Assembly (NCBI GenBank): GCA_934635385.1 | Contig: CAKTZI010000003.1 | Span: forward strand, 1 to 64,000 | DNA from: an uncultured Kiritimatiellota bacterium | Lineage (GTDB): Bacteria; Verrucomicrobiota; Kiritimatiellia; RFP12; UBA1067 | Length of the DNA stretch: 64,000 nucleotides | Direction of reading: 5' to 3' | Part shown: positions 9,142 to 17,101 of the stretch, in pieces | How positions within the stretch are numbered: the stretch's first letter is position 1 | How the letters are laid out: each line of letters begins with the position of its first letter | Notes under the pieces: model-generated | Told to the model about the DNA's origin: nothing | The model's input: only the letters and a program-made list of their open reading frames with translations | Database searches by the model: none | Position numbers and translations under genes: made by a program

Positions 9142-9150
9142 ATTATACCA
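9142..9150 (-). promoter_or_regulatory. Extended -10 promoter of mrp
   Basis: TGGTATAAT on the minus strand, a perfect extended -10. The expected transcript starts near 9135 and has a leader of about 40 nt with a Shine-Dalgarno sequence. It is divergent from the rlmB promoter 28 bp away. Confidence 0.8.
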
Positions 9151-9177
9151 CAATGCGGCCTCGCCTCGTGCGGTTTG

Positions 9178-9186
9178 TGGTATACT
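9178..9186 (+). promoter_or_regulatory. Extended -10 promoter of rlmB
   Basis: TGGTATACT, an extended -10 with one mismatch, 28 nt before the rlmB ATG. The leader is short and contains GAGGGAA. Confidence 0.75.
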
Positions 9187-9214
9187 ATGCGTCCGACAAG
9201 ACAGAGGGAATCCG

Positions 9215-10012
9215 ATGGGGAACTATCCGAACACGCGACATCATCACAAGGGCCCGCGCGAACTCGTGACGGGCGGCGAATGGATCTACGGGCGCAATCC
9301 CGTCGAGGAGGCGCTGGCCGCCGGGCGGCGCACCTGCTCGGAGATCATCCTGCCGCCGGCGACGCCGGACGAGGACGACCAGCTGCGGCGCATCCGCGAC
9401 GAGGCGCAGGGCCGCCGCCTCGTCATCCGCACGATGGAGCGCGAGGCACTCGACCGGCTCACGCGCTTCGGGCACCACCAGGGCTGCGCGATCAAGACGA
9501 CGGGCTATCCCTACGTCGGCTTCGAGGAGATCGTGGCGGCGGCTGCGGAGGACGAGAACGCGCTCGTCGTCGTCCTCGATCATCTGGAGGATCCGCAGAA
9601 CGTCGGCTCGATCCTGCGCACGGCGTGCGCCGTCGGCGCGACGGGCGTCGTCATCCCGGAGGATCGCGCGTGCGGCATCACGCCGGCGGCGGTGCGCGCG
9701 TCGGCGGGCGGCGCCGAGCACCTGAAGGTCGCGCACGTCGTCAACCTGCCGCGCGCGATGGCGGATCTCAAGGAGGCGGGCCTCTGGTTCACGGGGCTCG
9801 ACTGGGGCAAGGACGCGCGGCCCTACACGAAGATCGACTTCAAGGGGCGCGTCGGGCTCGTCATTGGCGCGGAAGGCGCGGGCCTCTCGCGGCTCGTGCG
9901 CGAGACCTGCGACTTCATCGGCGAACTGCCGATGCCGGGCGGCTTCGAGTCGCTGAACGCCGGCGTCGCCGCCGCCGTGGCGATGTACGAGATCCTGAGG
10001 CAGCGCGGATGA
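9215..10012 (+). CDS. rlmB: 23S rRNA 2'-O-methyltransferase of the SpoU family (RlmB/TrmH-like)
   Basis: A 265-residue SPOUT methyltransferase. An N-terminal SpoU substrate-binding domain (WIYGRNPVEEALAAGRR) is followed by the knotted catalytic domain with its three motifs: DHLEDPQNVGSILRTA (motif 1), LVIGAEGAGLSRL (motif 2) and LPMPGGFESLNAGVAAAVAMYE (motif 3). RlmB methylates G2251 of 23S rRNA in the ribosomal P loop using S-adenosylmethionine; related enzymes act on tRNA, so substrate is inferred. ATG 9215 follows GAGGGAA. First gene of a three-gene operon whose members overlap by ATGA. Confidence 0.87.
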   Translation: MGNYPNTRHHHKGPRELVTGGEWIYGRNPVEEALAAGRRTCSEIILPPATPDEDDQLRRIRDEAQGRRLVIRTMEREALDRLTRFGHHQGCAIKTTGYPYVGFEEIVAAAAEDENALVVVLDHLEDPQNVGSILRTACAVGATGVVIPEDRACGITPAAVRASAGGAEHLKVAHVVNLPRAMADLKEAGLWFTGLDWGKDARPYTKIDFKGRVGLVIGAEGAGLSRLVRETCDFIGELPMPGGFESLNAGVAAAVAMYEILRQRG

Positions 10013-10485
10013 AAAGCCTGACGCTCAATCGCGAGTTCGCCGTGCGGCACCTCGGCGTCGCGCTCCTGATGCTCGGCCTGTCCGGCTGGTTCGGCTACGA
10101 CGGGTTCGTGCGCTATCCGGCGACGCCGGCGGCGGAGCTCTACCGTTCCATCGAGGGCAGCGACGCGCCTGCCGGCTTCGACCTCGACGTCTTCAAGCGC
10201 CAGAAGACGCAGACGCAGCATGGCTTCGCGCTCCTCGCGCTGCTCGCCGCGCTCGTCATCGCGGGCCATGTCGGCCTGCTCGCGCGGTTCCGCTTCGCCT
10301 ACGACGACGAGGGCTTCGTCTATCGCGGCACGCGGCGGAAGTTCGCCGACGTGAAGGCCGTCGACTGGTCGCAGTGGGAGAAGATGGGCATCGTGCGGGT
10401 GGACGGCATCACGCTTGACGCCTGGCACCATGCGGGCGTGCGCGAGGTTGCCGAGCGCCTGAGGAAAACGGGGGCGACGGCATGA
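10009..10485 (+). CDS. Small membrane protein, unknown function
   Basis: A 158-residue protein with two hydrophobic segments (residues about 15-32 and 68-90) separated by an extracytoplasmic loop. A soluble C-terminal part (FRFAYDDEGFVYRGTRRKFADVKAVDWSQW) resembles a short bacterial PH-like beta domain; this is a guess from the strand pattern. Its start overlaps the rlmB stop and its end overlaps the pgpA start, both as ATGA, so all three are co-translated. I do not recognise a family. A link to phospholipid synthesis is suggested only by the neighbour pgpA. Confidence 0.7.
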   Translation: MKSLTLNREFAVRHLGVALLMLGLSGWFGYDGFVRYPATPAAELYRSIEGSDAPAGFDLDVFKRQKTQTQHGFALLALLAALVIAGHVGLLARFRFAYDDEGFVYRGTRRKFADVKAVDWSQWEKMGIVRVDGITLDAWHHAGVREVAERLRKTGATA

Positions 10486-10943
10486 GGAGGCTCTGCGTCT
10501 TCGTCGCGAGCGGCTTCGGCCTTGGCCTCGTCGCGCCGTTTGCGCCGGGCACGTTCGGCTCGCTGCCCGGCGTCGCGCTCGCGTATGCGGTTGCGGCGCT
10601 GCCGCTTGCGCTGCAGATCCCGGCGTGCCTCGGCTTCACGCTTCTCGCGATTCCGTTCTGCGACGTCGCGGAGCGGGCGCTCGGCGTCAAGGACGACGGA
10701 CGCATCACGGCGGACGAGTGGATGCTCTATCCGATCGCGCTCATCGGCATTCCGCTCGCGTCGCTGCCGTGGTGGTCGATGCTCGTCTTCTTCGGCGTCA
10801 TCCGCGCGGTGGACATCCTGAAGCCGTGGCCGTGCCGTCGGCTTCAGGCGATTCCCGGCGGACGCGGCATCGTCATCGACGACTTCGTGGCGAACCTCTA
10901 TTCGCTGGCGGTCAACTGGGGACTCTATTTCGTTCTCTTCTGA
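10482..10943 (+). CDS. pgpA: Phosphatidylglycerophosphatase A
   Basis: A 153-residue membrane phosphatase that removes phosphate from phosphatidylglycerophosphate to give phosphatidylglycerol. The PgpA family motifs are present in order: APGTFGSLPG near residues 19-28, D..GRITADEW near 71-79 and GRGIVIDDFVANL near 127-139, with the acidic DD/DE pairs expected to bind metal. Several hydrophobic segments fit a membrane location, and length is normal for the family. It overlaps the preceding small membrane protein gene by ATGA. Confidence 0.9.
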   Translation: MRRLCVFVASGFGLGLVAPFAPGTFGSLPGVALAYAVAALPLALQIPACLGFTLLAIPFCDVAERALGVKDDGRITADEWMLYPIALIGIPLASLPWWSMLVFFGVIRAVDILKPWPCRRLQAIPGGRGIVIDDFVANLYSLAVNWGLYFVLF

Positions 10944-10969
10944 AAAGGGACGCGGATGTTGTGTGTCGA

Positions 10970-11797
10970 ATGGAATCGGCAATCTTCGCTGAATTGAAGG
11001 GGGCTGCGATGAAAAGGATAGCCAGCTTGTGCCGCATGACTTCGCGGTGGCGGTGAAGGACATCAAGCTCGCGATTCTCCAGGCGCGGGCGAAGGCCGCC
11101 CGCCTCGCAAACGCCGAGGCGCTGAAGCTCTACTTCTTCGTCGGAGGCTACATCTCGAAGAGGCTACATCTCGAAGAAGACGCGCAACGCCAAGTGGGGG
11201 TCGGGTGCGATAGAGGCTTTGTCGAATCAGTTACAGGTCGAACTGCCGGGGTTGTGAGGGTTCTCGGCAAGTAGCATGATCTTCATGCGACTGTTCTATG
11301 AGGCATGGTTGCCATGCGCTGAAATTCAACACTTGGCAAGTGTTGAATTCCATTACTTGCCAAGTAACGAATTGTGCGAGGGTGAAAATCGTCAGATGCC
11401 GTCTGACGAAATCCGGCCGTTGCCAACGGGCGAATTGGACAAAGAGGAGGTGTTCATCGACCTTCTGTTCTATCACCGTTCATTGCGGGCGATGGTCGCC
11501 GTTGAACTTAAGATGGGCAAGTTCCGGGCGGCCTATCTCGGATAGCTTGAACTGTATCTTTCCGCGCTTGACGCGACAATGAAGCATCCAGACGAGAACC
11601 CGTCTATCGGACTTCTCCTCTGCGAGAAAATGAACAAGGGATTTGTCGAGTTCGCCGTCCGCGACAAGTCGAAGCCGCTTGGCATTGCCACGTATCGGAC
11701 GCTCCGCTCGATACCCAAGCCGTACAAGATGCTCGCGCCGGTGATCGAGGGCGTGAAGCGCGTTATGGCCGAGAACGCCAAGGGAGACGGAAGGTGA
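10970..11797 (+). pseudogene. Decayed DUF1016/YhcG-type PD-(D/E)XK nuclease gene
   Basis: Reading across frames restores a YhcG/DUF1016 nuclease. It begins MESAIFAELKGAAMK, continues PHDFAVAVKDIKLAILQAR and KLYFFVGGYISKKTRNAKWG, then FSASSM, FMRLFYEAW and the PD-(D/E)XK core IDLLFYHRSLRAMVAVELKMGKF. It ends LYLSALDATMKHPDENPSIGLLLC and IPKPYKMLAPV. Four lesions are visible: an apparent 1-nt loss in the A run near 11012, a 16-bp perfect tandem duplication (11145-11160 and 11161-11176) that shifts the frame, a TGA at 11255-11257 and a TAG at 11543-11545. The middle linker also looks shortened. These nucleases are often associated with defence or mobile DNA. No intact product is expected. Confidence 0.85.
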
Positions 11798-11829
11798 GCG
11801 GCGAACGGTGAGCCGCCATCGGACAGATT

Positions 11830-11838
11830 TGCTATAAT
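11830..11838 (+). promoter_or_regulatory. Extended -10 promoter of folE
   Basis: TGCTATAAT, ending 9 nt before ATG 11848. The expected start of transcription falls within a few nucleotides of the start codon, so the mRNA should be leaderless or nearly so. Confidence 0.8.
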
Positions 11839-11847
11839 ATGCGGAAA

Positions 11848-12411
11848 ATGAAACAGCCAGACGAAAAGAAGATTGCCGCGCTTGTCAGGGAACTCCTGGT
11901 CGAGCTGGGGGAGAACCCCGAACGCGAGGGCCTGAAGAAGACGCCGGTGCGCGTCGCGAAGTCGCTCGCGTTCCTGACGCGCGGCTACCGCCAGAGCCTG
12001 AAGGCCGTCGTGAACGGTGCGAAGTTCGCGAGCGGCACGAACCACATGGTGATCCTGAAGGACATCGAGCTCTACTCGCTCTGCGAACATCACCTGCTGC
12101 CGTTCTACGGCAAGTGCTCCATCGGCTACATCTCGAAGGGCAGGGTGCTGGGCGTCTCGAAGCTCGCGCGCATCGTCGACATGTTCGCGCGGCGCCTCCA
12201 GATCCAGGAGCGCCTGACGGAGGAGATCGCGCACGCCGTCATGAAGGAGATCGACGCGGAGGGCGTCGGCGTCGTCATCCGCGCGAAGCACCTCTGCATG
12301 ATGATGCGCGGCGTCGAGAAGCAGAACAGCGAAATGACGACCTCGGCCGTCCTGGGTTCGTTCCGGGCGGACGAGAAGGTTCGTCAGGAGTTCCTCTCCC
12401 TCATCCGCTAA
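11848..12411 (+). CDS. folE: GTP cyclohydrolase I
   Basis: A 187-residue enzyme converting GTP to 7,8-dihydroneopterin triphosphate, the first step of folate (or queuosine-type) pterin synthesis. The zinc and catalytic residues are visible: C79, H81 and H82 in [12 protein letters not shown], and C150 in [10 protein letters not shown]. The [14 protein letters not shown] block near the end is typical. I chose ATG 11848; the ATG at 11839 lies directly against the -10 box and cannot be in the transcript. A near-leaderless promoter is immediately upstream. Confidence 0.96.
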   Translation: MKQPDEKKIAALVRELLVELGENPEREGLKKTPVRVAKSLAFLTRGYRQSLKAVVNGAKFASGTNHMVILKDIELYSLCEHHLLPFYGKCSIGYISKGRVLGVSKLARIVDMFARRLQIQERLTEEIAHAVMKEIDAEGVGVVIRAKHLCMMMRGVEKQNSEMTTSAVLGSFRADEKVRQEFLSLIR

Positions 12412-12420
12412 CCGACACCA

Positions 12421-12482
12421 TTCCACTCCTCCACTTTCCCACTCCTCCACTTTTCCATTCCTCCACTTTTCCACTTTTCCAC
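12421..12482 (+). repeat. Period-8 tandem array upstream of the oxidoreductase gene
   Basis: CCAC or CCAT recurs every 8 nt (12423, 12431 and on to 12479), each followed by a four-base pyrimidine spacer, giving a unit of about YYTCCACT. About eight copies. The array ends about 14 nt before ATG 12497, just ahead of the AAAGGAG ribosome site, and fills almost the whole gap after folE. Confidence 0.85.
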
Positions 12483-12496
12483 CTCAAAGGAGACCC

Positions 12497-13942
12497 ATGA
12501 ACAGCAGCAGAAGAGACTTCCTGAAGGGCACGGCCTGGATGGGTGCGGCGGCGCTGACCGCCGGTTGCCACCTGAATCGCCTGGGGTTCGGTACGGGCGG
12601 GTTCATGCAGAACTACGCGCTCCGTCCGTTCAGGCGGGTGCGCGTCGGCTTCATCGGCATCGGCAGCCGCGGCACGGCGGCCGTCCATCGCGTGTCGATG
12701 ATTCCGGGATGCGACATCGTTGCGCTCTGCGACAAGGATCCCGCGCGCGTCGAGGCCAACTTGAAGTGGCTCAGGGAACGGAACTACGCGGGCGTCGACA
12801 AGATCAAGACGTACGTCGGCGAGGACGGCTACAAGGATCTCTGCGACTTCGGCGACTGCGACGTCGTCTACTGCGCGACGCCGTGGCACCTGCACCAGCC
12901 CGTCGCGCTGCGCGGCCTCCTCGGCGGCAAGATCGCGCTCGTTGAGGTGACGGCCGCGCTCACGACCGAGGAGTGCTGGGAGCTTGTCGAGGCGTCGGAA
13001 AGGCTCCGCATCCCCTGCATGCAGCTGGAGAACTGCGTCTACGGCGAGATCGAGCTGCTGGAGCTCAACCTCGCGCGCCTCGGAAAGTTCGGCGAGATCA
13101 ACCACGCGGAGGGCGCGTACATCCACGACCTGCGCGATGTCATCCCGTCCACGGGCAAGCACTACAACACCGAATGGGTCTGGCGCTACGGCGAGAACAT
13201 GGCGCACAAGGGCAACCGCTACCCGACGCACGGGCTCGTGCCGATCTGCCAGACGATGGGCATCAACCGCGGCGACCGCTTCGACTACCTCGTGTCGCTG
13301 GAGAACGGCCCGCACAACGCCAACTACGAGCATTTCAAGAGGGAGTTCCTGACGGACTCGGACCCGCGCAAGAACGATCCGCCGGCCGAGATGGGCGACA
13401 TGAACACGACGCTCATCAAGACGGTGAACGGCAAGTCGATCATGGTGCAGCACGACGTCAGCTCGCCGCGTCCCTACTCGCGCGTCAACCTCATCTCCGG
13501 CACGAGGGGCATTGTCCGCGACTACCCGTTCCAGTGCGCGTTCGAGGACACGTGCTTCGACCGCAAGGCGCACGCCTGGTTCGACGAGAAGCGGGCGGAG
13601 GAGGTGCGCGCGCAGTACATGCACCCGCTCTGGCGCGACGTCTCCGAGATGGCGAAGAAGGTCGGCGGCCACGGCGGCATGGACTTCATCATGGATCTGC
13701 GCTGGGCGTGGTGTCTCCAGAACGGCGAGCCGCTTGACATGGACGTCTACGACCTCGCGGCGACGAGCTGCCTCTGCGAACTCACCGAGACGTCGGTTCG
13801 GAACGGCTCGAAGCCTGTCGACGTGCCGGACTTCACGCGCGGCAACTGGCGGAACGTCGAGCCGTGGGGCATCGTCAACGTTGATCTCAGGAAGATGGGC
13901 CTCTCTACGGTCGTCAAGGACAACGCGGCCCTCAACGTCTGA
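12497..13942 (+). CDS. Gfo/Idh/MocA-family oxidoreductase, Tat-exported lipoprotein
   Basis: A 481-residue NAD(P)-dependent oxidoreductase of the Gfo/Idh/MocA class. The N-terminus is a twin-arginine signal (SRRDFLKG, residues 4-11) ending in a lipobox LTAGC with C24, so the mature protein should be a lipoprotein exported folded with its cofactor. The Rossmann motif GFIGIGSRGTAAV follows near residue 50. Exported members of this kind include GH109-like enzymes using NAD to cleave glycans; the exact substrate here is unknown. AAAGGAG precedes ATG 12497. The family is strongly expanded in PVC bacteria, which fits the rest of the window. Confidence 0.85.
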   Translation: MNSSRRDFLKGTAWMGAAALTAGCHLNRLGFGTGGFMQNYALRPFRRVRVGFIGIGSRGTAAVHRVSMIPGCDIVALCDKDPARVEANLKWLRERNYAGVDKIKTYVGEDGYKDLCDFGDCDVVYCATPWHLHQPVALRGLLGGKIALVEVTAALTTEECWELVEASERLRIPCMQLENCVYGEIELLELNLARLGKFGEINHAEGAYIHDLRDVIPSTGKHYNTEWVWRYGENMAHKGNRYPTHGLVPICQTMGINRGDRFDYLVSLENGPHNANYEHFKREFLTDSDPRKNDPPAEMGDMNTTLIKTVNGKSIMVQHDVSSPRPYSRVNLISGTRGIVRDYPFQCAFEDTCFDRKAHAWFDEKRAEEVRAQYMHPLWRDVSEMAKKVGGHGGMDFIMDLRWAWCLQNGEPLDMDVYDLAATSCLCELTETSVRNGSKPVDVPDFTRGNWRNVEPWGIVNVDLRKMGLSTVVKDNAALNV

Positions 13943-13949
13943 CGCGACC

Positions 13950-13994
13950 CCCTCGCCCCTCAACTTCTCACCCCTCTCAACTTCTCACCCTCTC
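13950..13994 (+). repeat. Period-8 tandem array upstream of coaB
   Basis: Four to five units of about CTCAACTT/CTCACCCC recur every 8-9 nt and run directly into the coaB start codon at 13995. The unit is the reverse complement of the GTTGAGAN unit found at 25571-25635. Confidence 0.75.
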
Positions 13995-14684
13995 ATGCAC
14001 CTCATCGTCACGGCGGGGCCGACGCGCGAATACCTGGATCCGGTGCGGTTTCTCTCGAATCCGTCAACCGGCAAGATGGGGTTCGCCGTTGCCGCCGAGG
14101 CGGCGCGGCGCGGACATGACGTCACGCTGATCGCCGGACCCGTCGCCCTGAAGACGCCGAAGGGCGTCCGGCGGGTGGACGTCGTCTCGGCCCGCGAGAT
14201 GCTGGAGAGATGTTTGGAATGTTTGGGAGGTTCGGGAGGTTTGGGAGGTTCGGAGCGGGTGGCCTTCGTCTCCACGGCGGCAGTCGCGGACTGGCGTCCG
14301 GCGCGCTGCGCGGCGCAGAAGCTGAAGAAGCGCCAGATGTCGGGCGTGCTGAAGCTCGTGCGCAACCCCGACATCCTCAAGACAGTCTCCAAACTCTCCA
14401 AACCTCCCAAACCTTCCAAACCTTCCAAACCTCCCAAACTTTTCCTTGTCGGCTTCGCGGCGGAGACGAACGATGTCCTCGCCGAGGCGGCGCGCAAGTG
14501 CCGCGAGAAGGGGCTTGCGTTCATCGTCGCGAACGACGTGACGGAGAAGGGTTCGGGCTTCGGCACGGAGACGGATCGCGTCACGTTCGTCTTCCCGGAC
14601 GGCGCGCAGAAGCGGTTTCCTCTCATGACCAAGCGGCGCGTCGCCGCCGCGCTCGTGCGCGAACTCGAAGCCTTGCAGAAATGA
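13995..14684 (+). CDS. coaB: Phosphopantothenate-cysteine ligase (CoaB domain only)
   Basis: A 229-residue stand-alone CoaB. It joins cysteine to 4'-phosphopantothenate in coenzyme A synthesis; the CoaC decarboxylase domain usually fused in front is absent. Seen: the start MHLIVTAGPTREYLDPVRF with SNPSTGKMG, the AAVADWRP motif, KLVRNPDIL, and GFAAETNDVL followed by the conserved IVANDV. Two inserts of 3-residue periodicity interrupt it: LGGSGGLGGS near residues 75-86 and SKLSKPPKPSKPSKPPK near 132-148, each encoded by a period-9 DNA array (14212-14256 and 14386-14440) in inverted orientation. Both lie between conserved blocks, so activity is probably kept. It overlaps the next gene by ATGA. 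Confidence 0.87.
   Translation: MHLIVTAGPTREYLDPVRFLSNPSTGKMGFAVAAEAARRGHDVTLIAGPVALKTPKGVRRVDVVSAREMLERCLECLGGSGGLGGSERVAFVSTAAVADWRPARCAAQKLKKRQMSGVLKLVRNPDILKTVSKLSKPPKPSKPSKPPKLFLVGFAAETNDVLAEAARKCREKGLAFIVANDVTEKGSGFGTETDRVTFVFPDGAQKRFPLMTKRRVAAALVRELEALQK
14212..14256 (+). repeat. Period-9 array inside coaB, left arm of an inverted pair
   Basis: Five 9-nt units of the form GTTYGGGAG lie in frame and encode Leu/Gly/Gly/Ser-rich triplets. They are the reverse complement of the units at 14386-14440. Confidence 0.88.
14386..14440 (+). repeat. Period-9 array inside coaB, right arm of an inverted pair
   Basis: AAAC recurs exactly every 9 nt at 14391, 14400, 14409, 14418, 14427 and 14436, with pyrimidine spacers (units CTYCCAAAC), encoding SKP/PKP triplets. 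With the left arm it can form a long hairpin enclosing about 129 nt. Confidence 0.88.
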
Positions 14685-15613
14685 AAGCGTGTGCGCTGCC
14701 AATGATCCTGAAGATTCCGGCTCAATTCCTTGTCCTGTCCGTGGCGGCGCTGGCCGTTGCGGGCTGTTCCCGCGAACGCGAGACGGCGCGACCCGTCCGC
14801 AAGACCTGCGCCGCCGTGAAGGCCGCCGTGCGCGGCATCTACCGAATCGAGAACGCCGTCACGAACGGCGCGGCGCGTCCGGCGTTCACGACTCTGGATG
14901 TCGCGGGGCTGTCGGCAGCCGACCTGAAGAAAAAACTGGCGGCGTTCGCCGATCCGGCGGCTGCGCACCTCTGGATGCCGGGCGAGAAGAGCTGGCTTGT
15001 CGTGCAGCACGCGCCGGGCGTGCGCGTCTCGCTTGCGCGGGCGCTGGACGCGGTGGCGGGCGACGATGCCTGCACGGTCTCCCTGCCGGAGGTCTTCGCG
15101 AGCTACGTGGGGACGCTGGCGGACGTCCTGCCGGCGTTCGCGAACGACCTGAAGGGCGAGGTCGTGCCCGAATGGTTCGTGCCGGAGGGCGTGACGGCGA
15201 TCGGCTGGATCGACCCGTCGGACGTGGACGGCGACATCGCCCAGTCTGTCTCGAACGAGATCCGCTCGATGCGGAACGTGCGCCGTGAGGTGCTGAAGGG
15301 CAACATGGCTGCGCGGACGGCGACGGACAGGACGGGCGAGGCGGCGGCGTGCGAGATCTGGGCGCGGGCGGCGTTGCGCAACCCGAACGATCCGCTGCTG
15401 CTGGAGCGCATCGACCGACTGGAGGCGAACGCGCGCGCGTTCCTGGAGGCGGGGCAGGTGCTGCAGGCGATGAAGTGCTTCGAGACGATCATCCTCATCC
15501 AGCCGAAGCATGCGGTCGCCGTCCACAATTTCGGGCTCTGCCTGAAGAAGATCGGCAAGACGGAGCTGGCGGACCAGGTGCTGAAGCGGGCGGAGCGGCT
15601 GCGCCAGCCCTGA
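14681..15613 (+). CDS. Lipoprotein with C-terminal TPR-like repeats
   Basis: A 310-residue envelope lipoprotein: hydrophobic signal and lipobox LAVAGC with C29 as the lipidated residue. The central part (residues about 35-210) is unfamiliar. Residues about 225-310 contain TPR-like helices (LLLERIDRLEANARAFLEAGQVLQAMKCFETIILIQPKHAVAVHNFG, then LCLKKIGKTELADQVLKRAERL), a protein-protein interaction module. The start overlaps the coaB stop as ATGA; ATG 14702 (MILKIPAQF) is an alternative that gives a cleaner signal. Function unknown. Confidence 0.75.
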   Translation: MKACALPMILKIPAQFLVLSVAALAVAGCSRERETARPVRKTCAAVKAAVRGIYRIENAVTNGAARPAFTTLDVAGLSAADLKKKLAAFADPAAAHLWMPGEKSWLVVQHAPGVRVSLARALDAVAGDDACTVSLPEVFASYVGTLADVLPAFANDLKGEVVPEWFVPEGVTAIGWIDPSDVDGDIAQSVSNEIRSMRNVRREVLKGNMAARTATDRTGEAAACEIWARAALRNPNDPLLLERIDRLEANARAFLEAGQVLQAMKCFETIILIQPKHAVAVHNFGLCLKKIGKTELADQVLKRAERLRQP

Positions 15614-15626
15614 CGCGCGGACGATT

Positions 15627-15635
15627 TGCTATAAT
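15627..15635 (+). promoter_or_regulatory. Extended -10 promoter of tRNA-Leu
   Basis: TGCTATAAT, ending 16 nt before the mature 5' end of the tRNA. Confidence 0.8.
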
Positions 15636-15651
15636 ATCCGACCGTTGCCGT

Positions 15652-15736
15652 GCCGGAGTGGTGGAATGGCAGACACAGGGGACTTAAAATCCCTTGTCAA
15701 GTGTTTGACGTACGGGTTCGAGTCCCGTCTCCGGCA
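15652..15736 (+). tRNA. tRNA-Leu (anticodon UAA)
   Basis: An 85-nt class II tRNA. The acceptor stem GCCGGAG (15652-15658) pairs with CTCCGGC (15729-15735) and A15736 is the discriminator; CCA is not encoded. The anticodon loop reads CTTAAAA with anticodon TAA, a variable arm follows, and the T loop is GGGTTCGAGTCCC. It lies between its own promoter and an inserted repeat element that begins 14 bp downstream. Confidence 0.95.
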
Positions 15737-15749
15737 TGCCTTATGCCTG

Positions 15750-16154
15750 GGCCCGTCGGCCCGACAGCTCGCGCTTCGGAGCGGGAAGCTGCTCGCTCGG
15801 TCTCGTCGTTCGGGTTTGCGCTTCTCACCGAAGACAATCGGCCGGCTTCAGCCTGCCGTGCCTCGGCGAGACCACAGGCTGCGGGCGAGACCTCTCCGAC
15901 GCCAGCAAACCCTCGCTCCTCACTCGCGCCACTTCCCGCCCCTTCGCGCGAAGCGGCGGCGCAAGCCGCCGTGGCCCGGAGGCGCCGACAGTCGCGCGAG
16001 AGGACGAAGAGGATCGCCCATCGCTTCAGGGATTTCGCTTGTCGAGACGCATTCTGTCGAGGGGAATGGCTCGTCACGCCTGATAGACTGACGCGTGGCG
16101 ATGGCGGCGATTCCTCGAAGGACGGTTCGGGCGAGCTGTCGGCGCCGACGGGCC
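15750..16154. repeat. Non-coding dispersed element, copy 1 (terminal inverted repeats)
   Basis: This 405-bp element fills the gap between tRNA-Leu and the next operon. Its ends are inverted repeats of about 25 bp with one indel: 15750-15773 against 16128-16154. Positions 15778-15946 match 45541-45708 with only about four mismatches. The right half (about 15955-16154) resembles 41655-41862 and 45765-45848. No convincing gene is inside. The rest of the gap up to 16226 holds only the downstream promoter. Confidence 0.82.
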
Positions 16155-16163
16155 AAGGCGCGA

Positions 16164-16193
16164 TTGACGGGGGCGGCTTGTTTTTGGTATCAT
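16164..16193 (+). promoter_or_regulatory. Promoter of the dTDP-sugar operon
   Basis: TTGACG at 16164-16169, an 18-bp spacer, then TATCAT at 16188-16193 preceded by TGG. It lies just outside the repeat element and serves rfbA and the genes behind it. Confidence 0.72.
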
Positions 16194-16226
16194 GACGGGC
16201 ATGAGCTTACAGAAAGGCATGATCTG

Positions 16227-17099
16227 ATGGCACGCAAGGGAATCATCTTGGCGGGCGGCGCGGGGACGCGCCTGCATCCGCTGACGCGCGTCGTCTCGAA
16301 GCAGCTGCTGCCGGTCTACGACAAGCCGATGGTCTTCTATCCGCTCTCGACGCTGATGCTCGCCGGGATCCGCGAGGTGCTGGTCATCTCGACGCCGGCG
16401 GACCTGCCGAACTTCGAGCGGCTCCTGGGGGACGGCGCGTCGCTGGGCATGAAGTTCAGCTACAAGGTGCAGGAGACGCCGAACGGCCTTGCGCAGGCGT
16501 TCGTCCTCGGGGCGGACTTCCTGGGCGGCGACGACGCCTGCCTTGTCCTCGGCGACAACATCTTCTACGGGGCGAACCTCCCGCACCTGCTCAAGGCGGC
16601 GGCGGCCCGGAAGGAGCCGACGGTTTTCGGCTACCGCGTGAGCGACCCCGAACGCTACGGCGTCGTGGCGTTCGACGCCGACGGCCGGGCGGTCTCGCTG
16701 GAGGAGAAGCCGGCGAAGCCGAAGTCGAACTACGCGGTCGTCGGGCTCTACTTCTATCCGAACGACGTCGTGGCGAAGGCCGCCGCGCTGAAGCCCAGCG
16801 CGCGCGGCGAATACGAGATCACCGACCTGAACCGCGCCTACCTGGCGGAAGGCCGCCTGACGGTCGAGACGATGGGGCGCGGCTTCGCGTGGCTCGACAC
16901 GGGGACGCACCAGTCGCTCGCCGACGCAACGAACTTCGTCCGCGCGCTCGTCGACCGGCAGGGGCTGCAGATCTCCTGCATCGAGGAGATCGCCTGGTCG
17001 AAGGGCTGGATCGGCGACGCGCAGCTCAAGCGCCTCGCCGACGGCTACGGCAAGTCGACCTACGGCGCGTATCTCCGAAACCTCGTGAAAGGGCTGTGA
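16227..17099 (+). CDS. rfbA: Glucose-1-phosphate thymidylyltransferase (RmlA)
   Basis: A 290-residue nucleotidyltransferase making dTDP-glucose from glucose-1-phosphate and dTTP, the first step to dTDP-rhamnose and related sugars. The signature [28 protein letters not shown] starts at residue 8, followed by GDNIFYG and the [19 protein letters not shown] block typical of RmlA. Length is standard. First gene of an operon with rfbB three bases downstream; rfbC and rfbD, needed for rhamnose, are not in the window. Confidence 0.95.
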   Translation: MARKGIILAGGAGTRLHPLTRVVSKQLLPVYDKPMVFYPLSTLMLAGIREVLVISTPADLPNFERLLGDGASLGMKFSYKVQETPNGLAQAFVLGADFLGGDDACLVLGDNIFYGANLPHLLKAAAARKEPTVFGYRVSDPERYGVVAFDADGRAVSLEEKPAKPKSNYAVVGLYFYPNDVVAKAAALKPSARGEYEITDLNRAYLAEGRLTVETMGRGFAWLDTGTHQSLADATNFVRALVDRQGLQISCIEEIAWSKGWIGDAQLKRLADGYGKSTYGAYLRNLVKGL

Positions 17100-17101
17100 C
17101 C

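Noticed and set aside
8867..9214. A longer reading of rlmB beginning at 8867
   Set aside because: It would run antisense through mrp and across both promoters; ATG 9215 has a ribosome site and gives the normal family length.
11839..11847. ATG 11839 as the folE start
   Set aside because: It directly follows the TATAAT box and lies upstream of the likely transcription start.
15645..16195. Open frames of 148-181 codons after tRNA-Leu
   Set aside because: They cross the tRNA and the repeat element; similarity to the frame at 45539-45916 only reflects near-identical DNA, not protein constraint.
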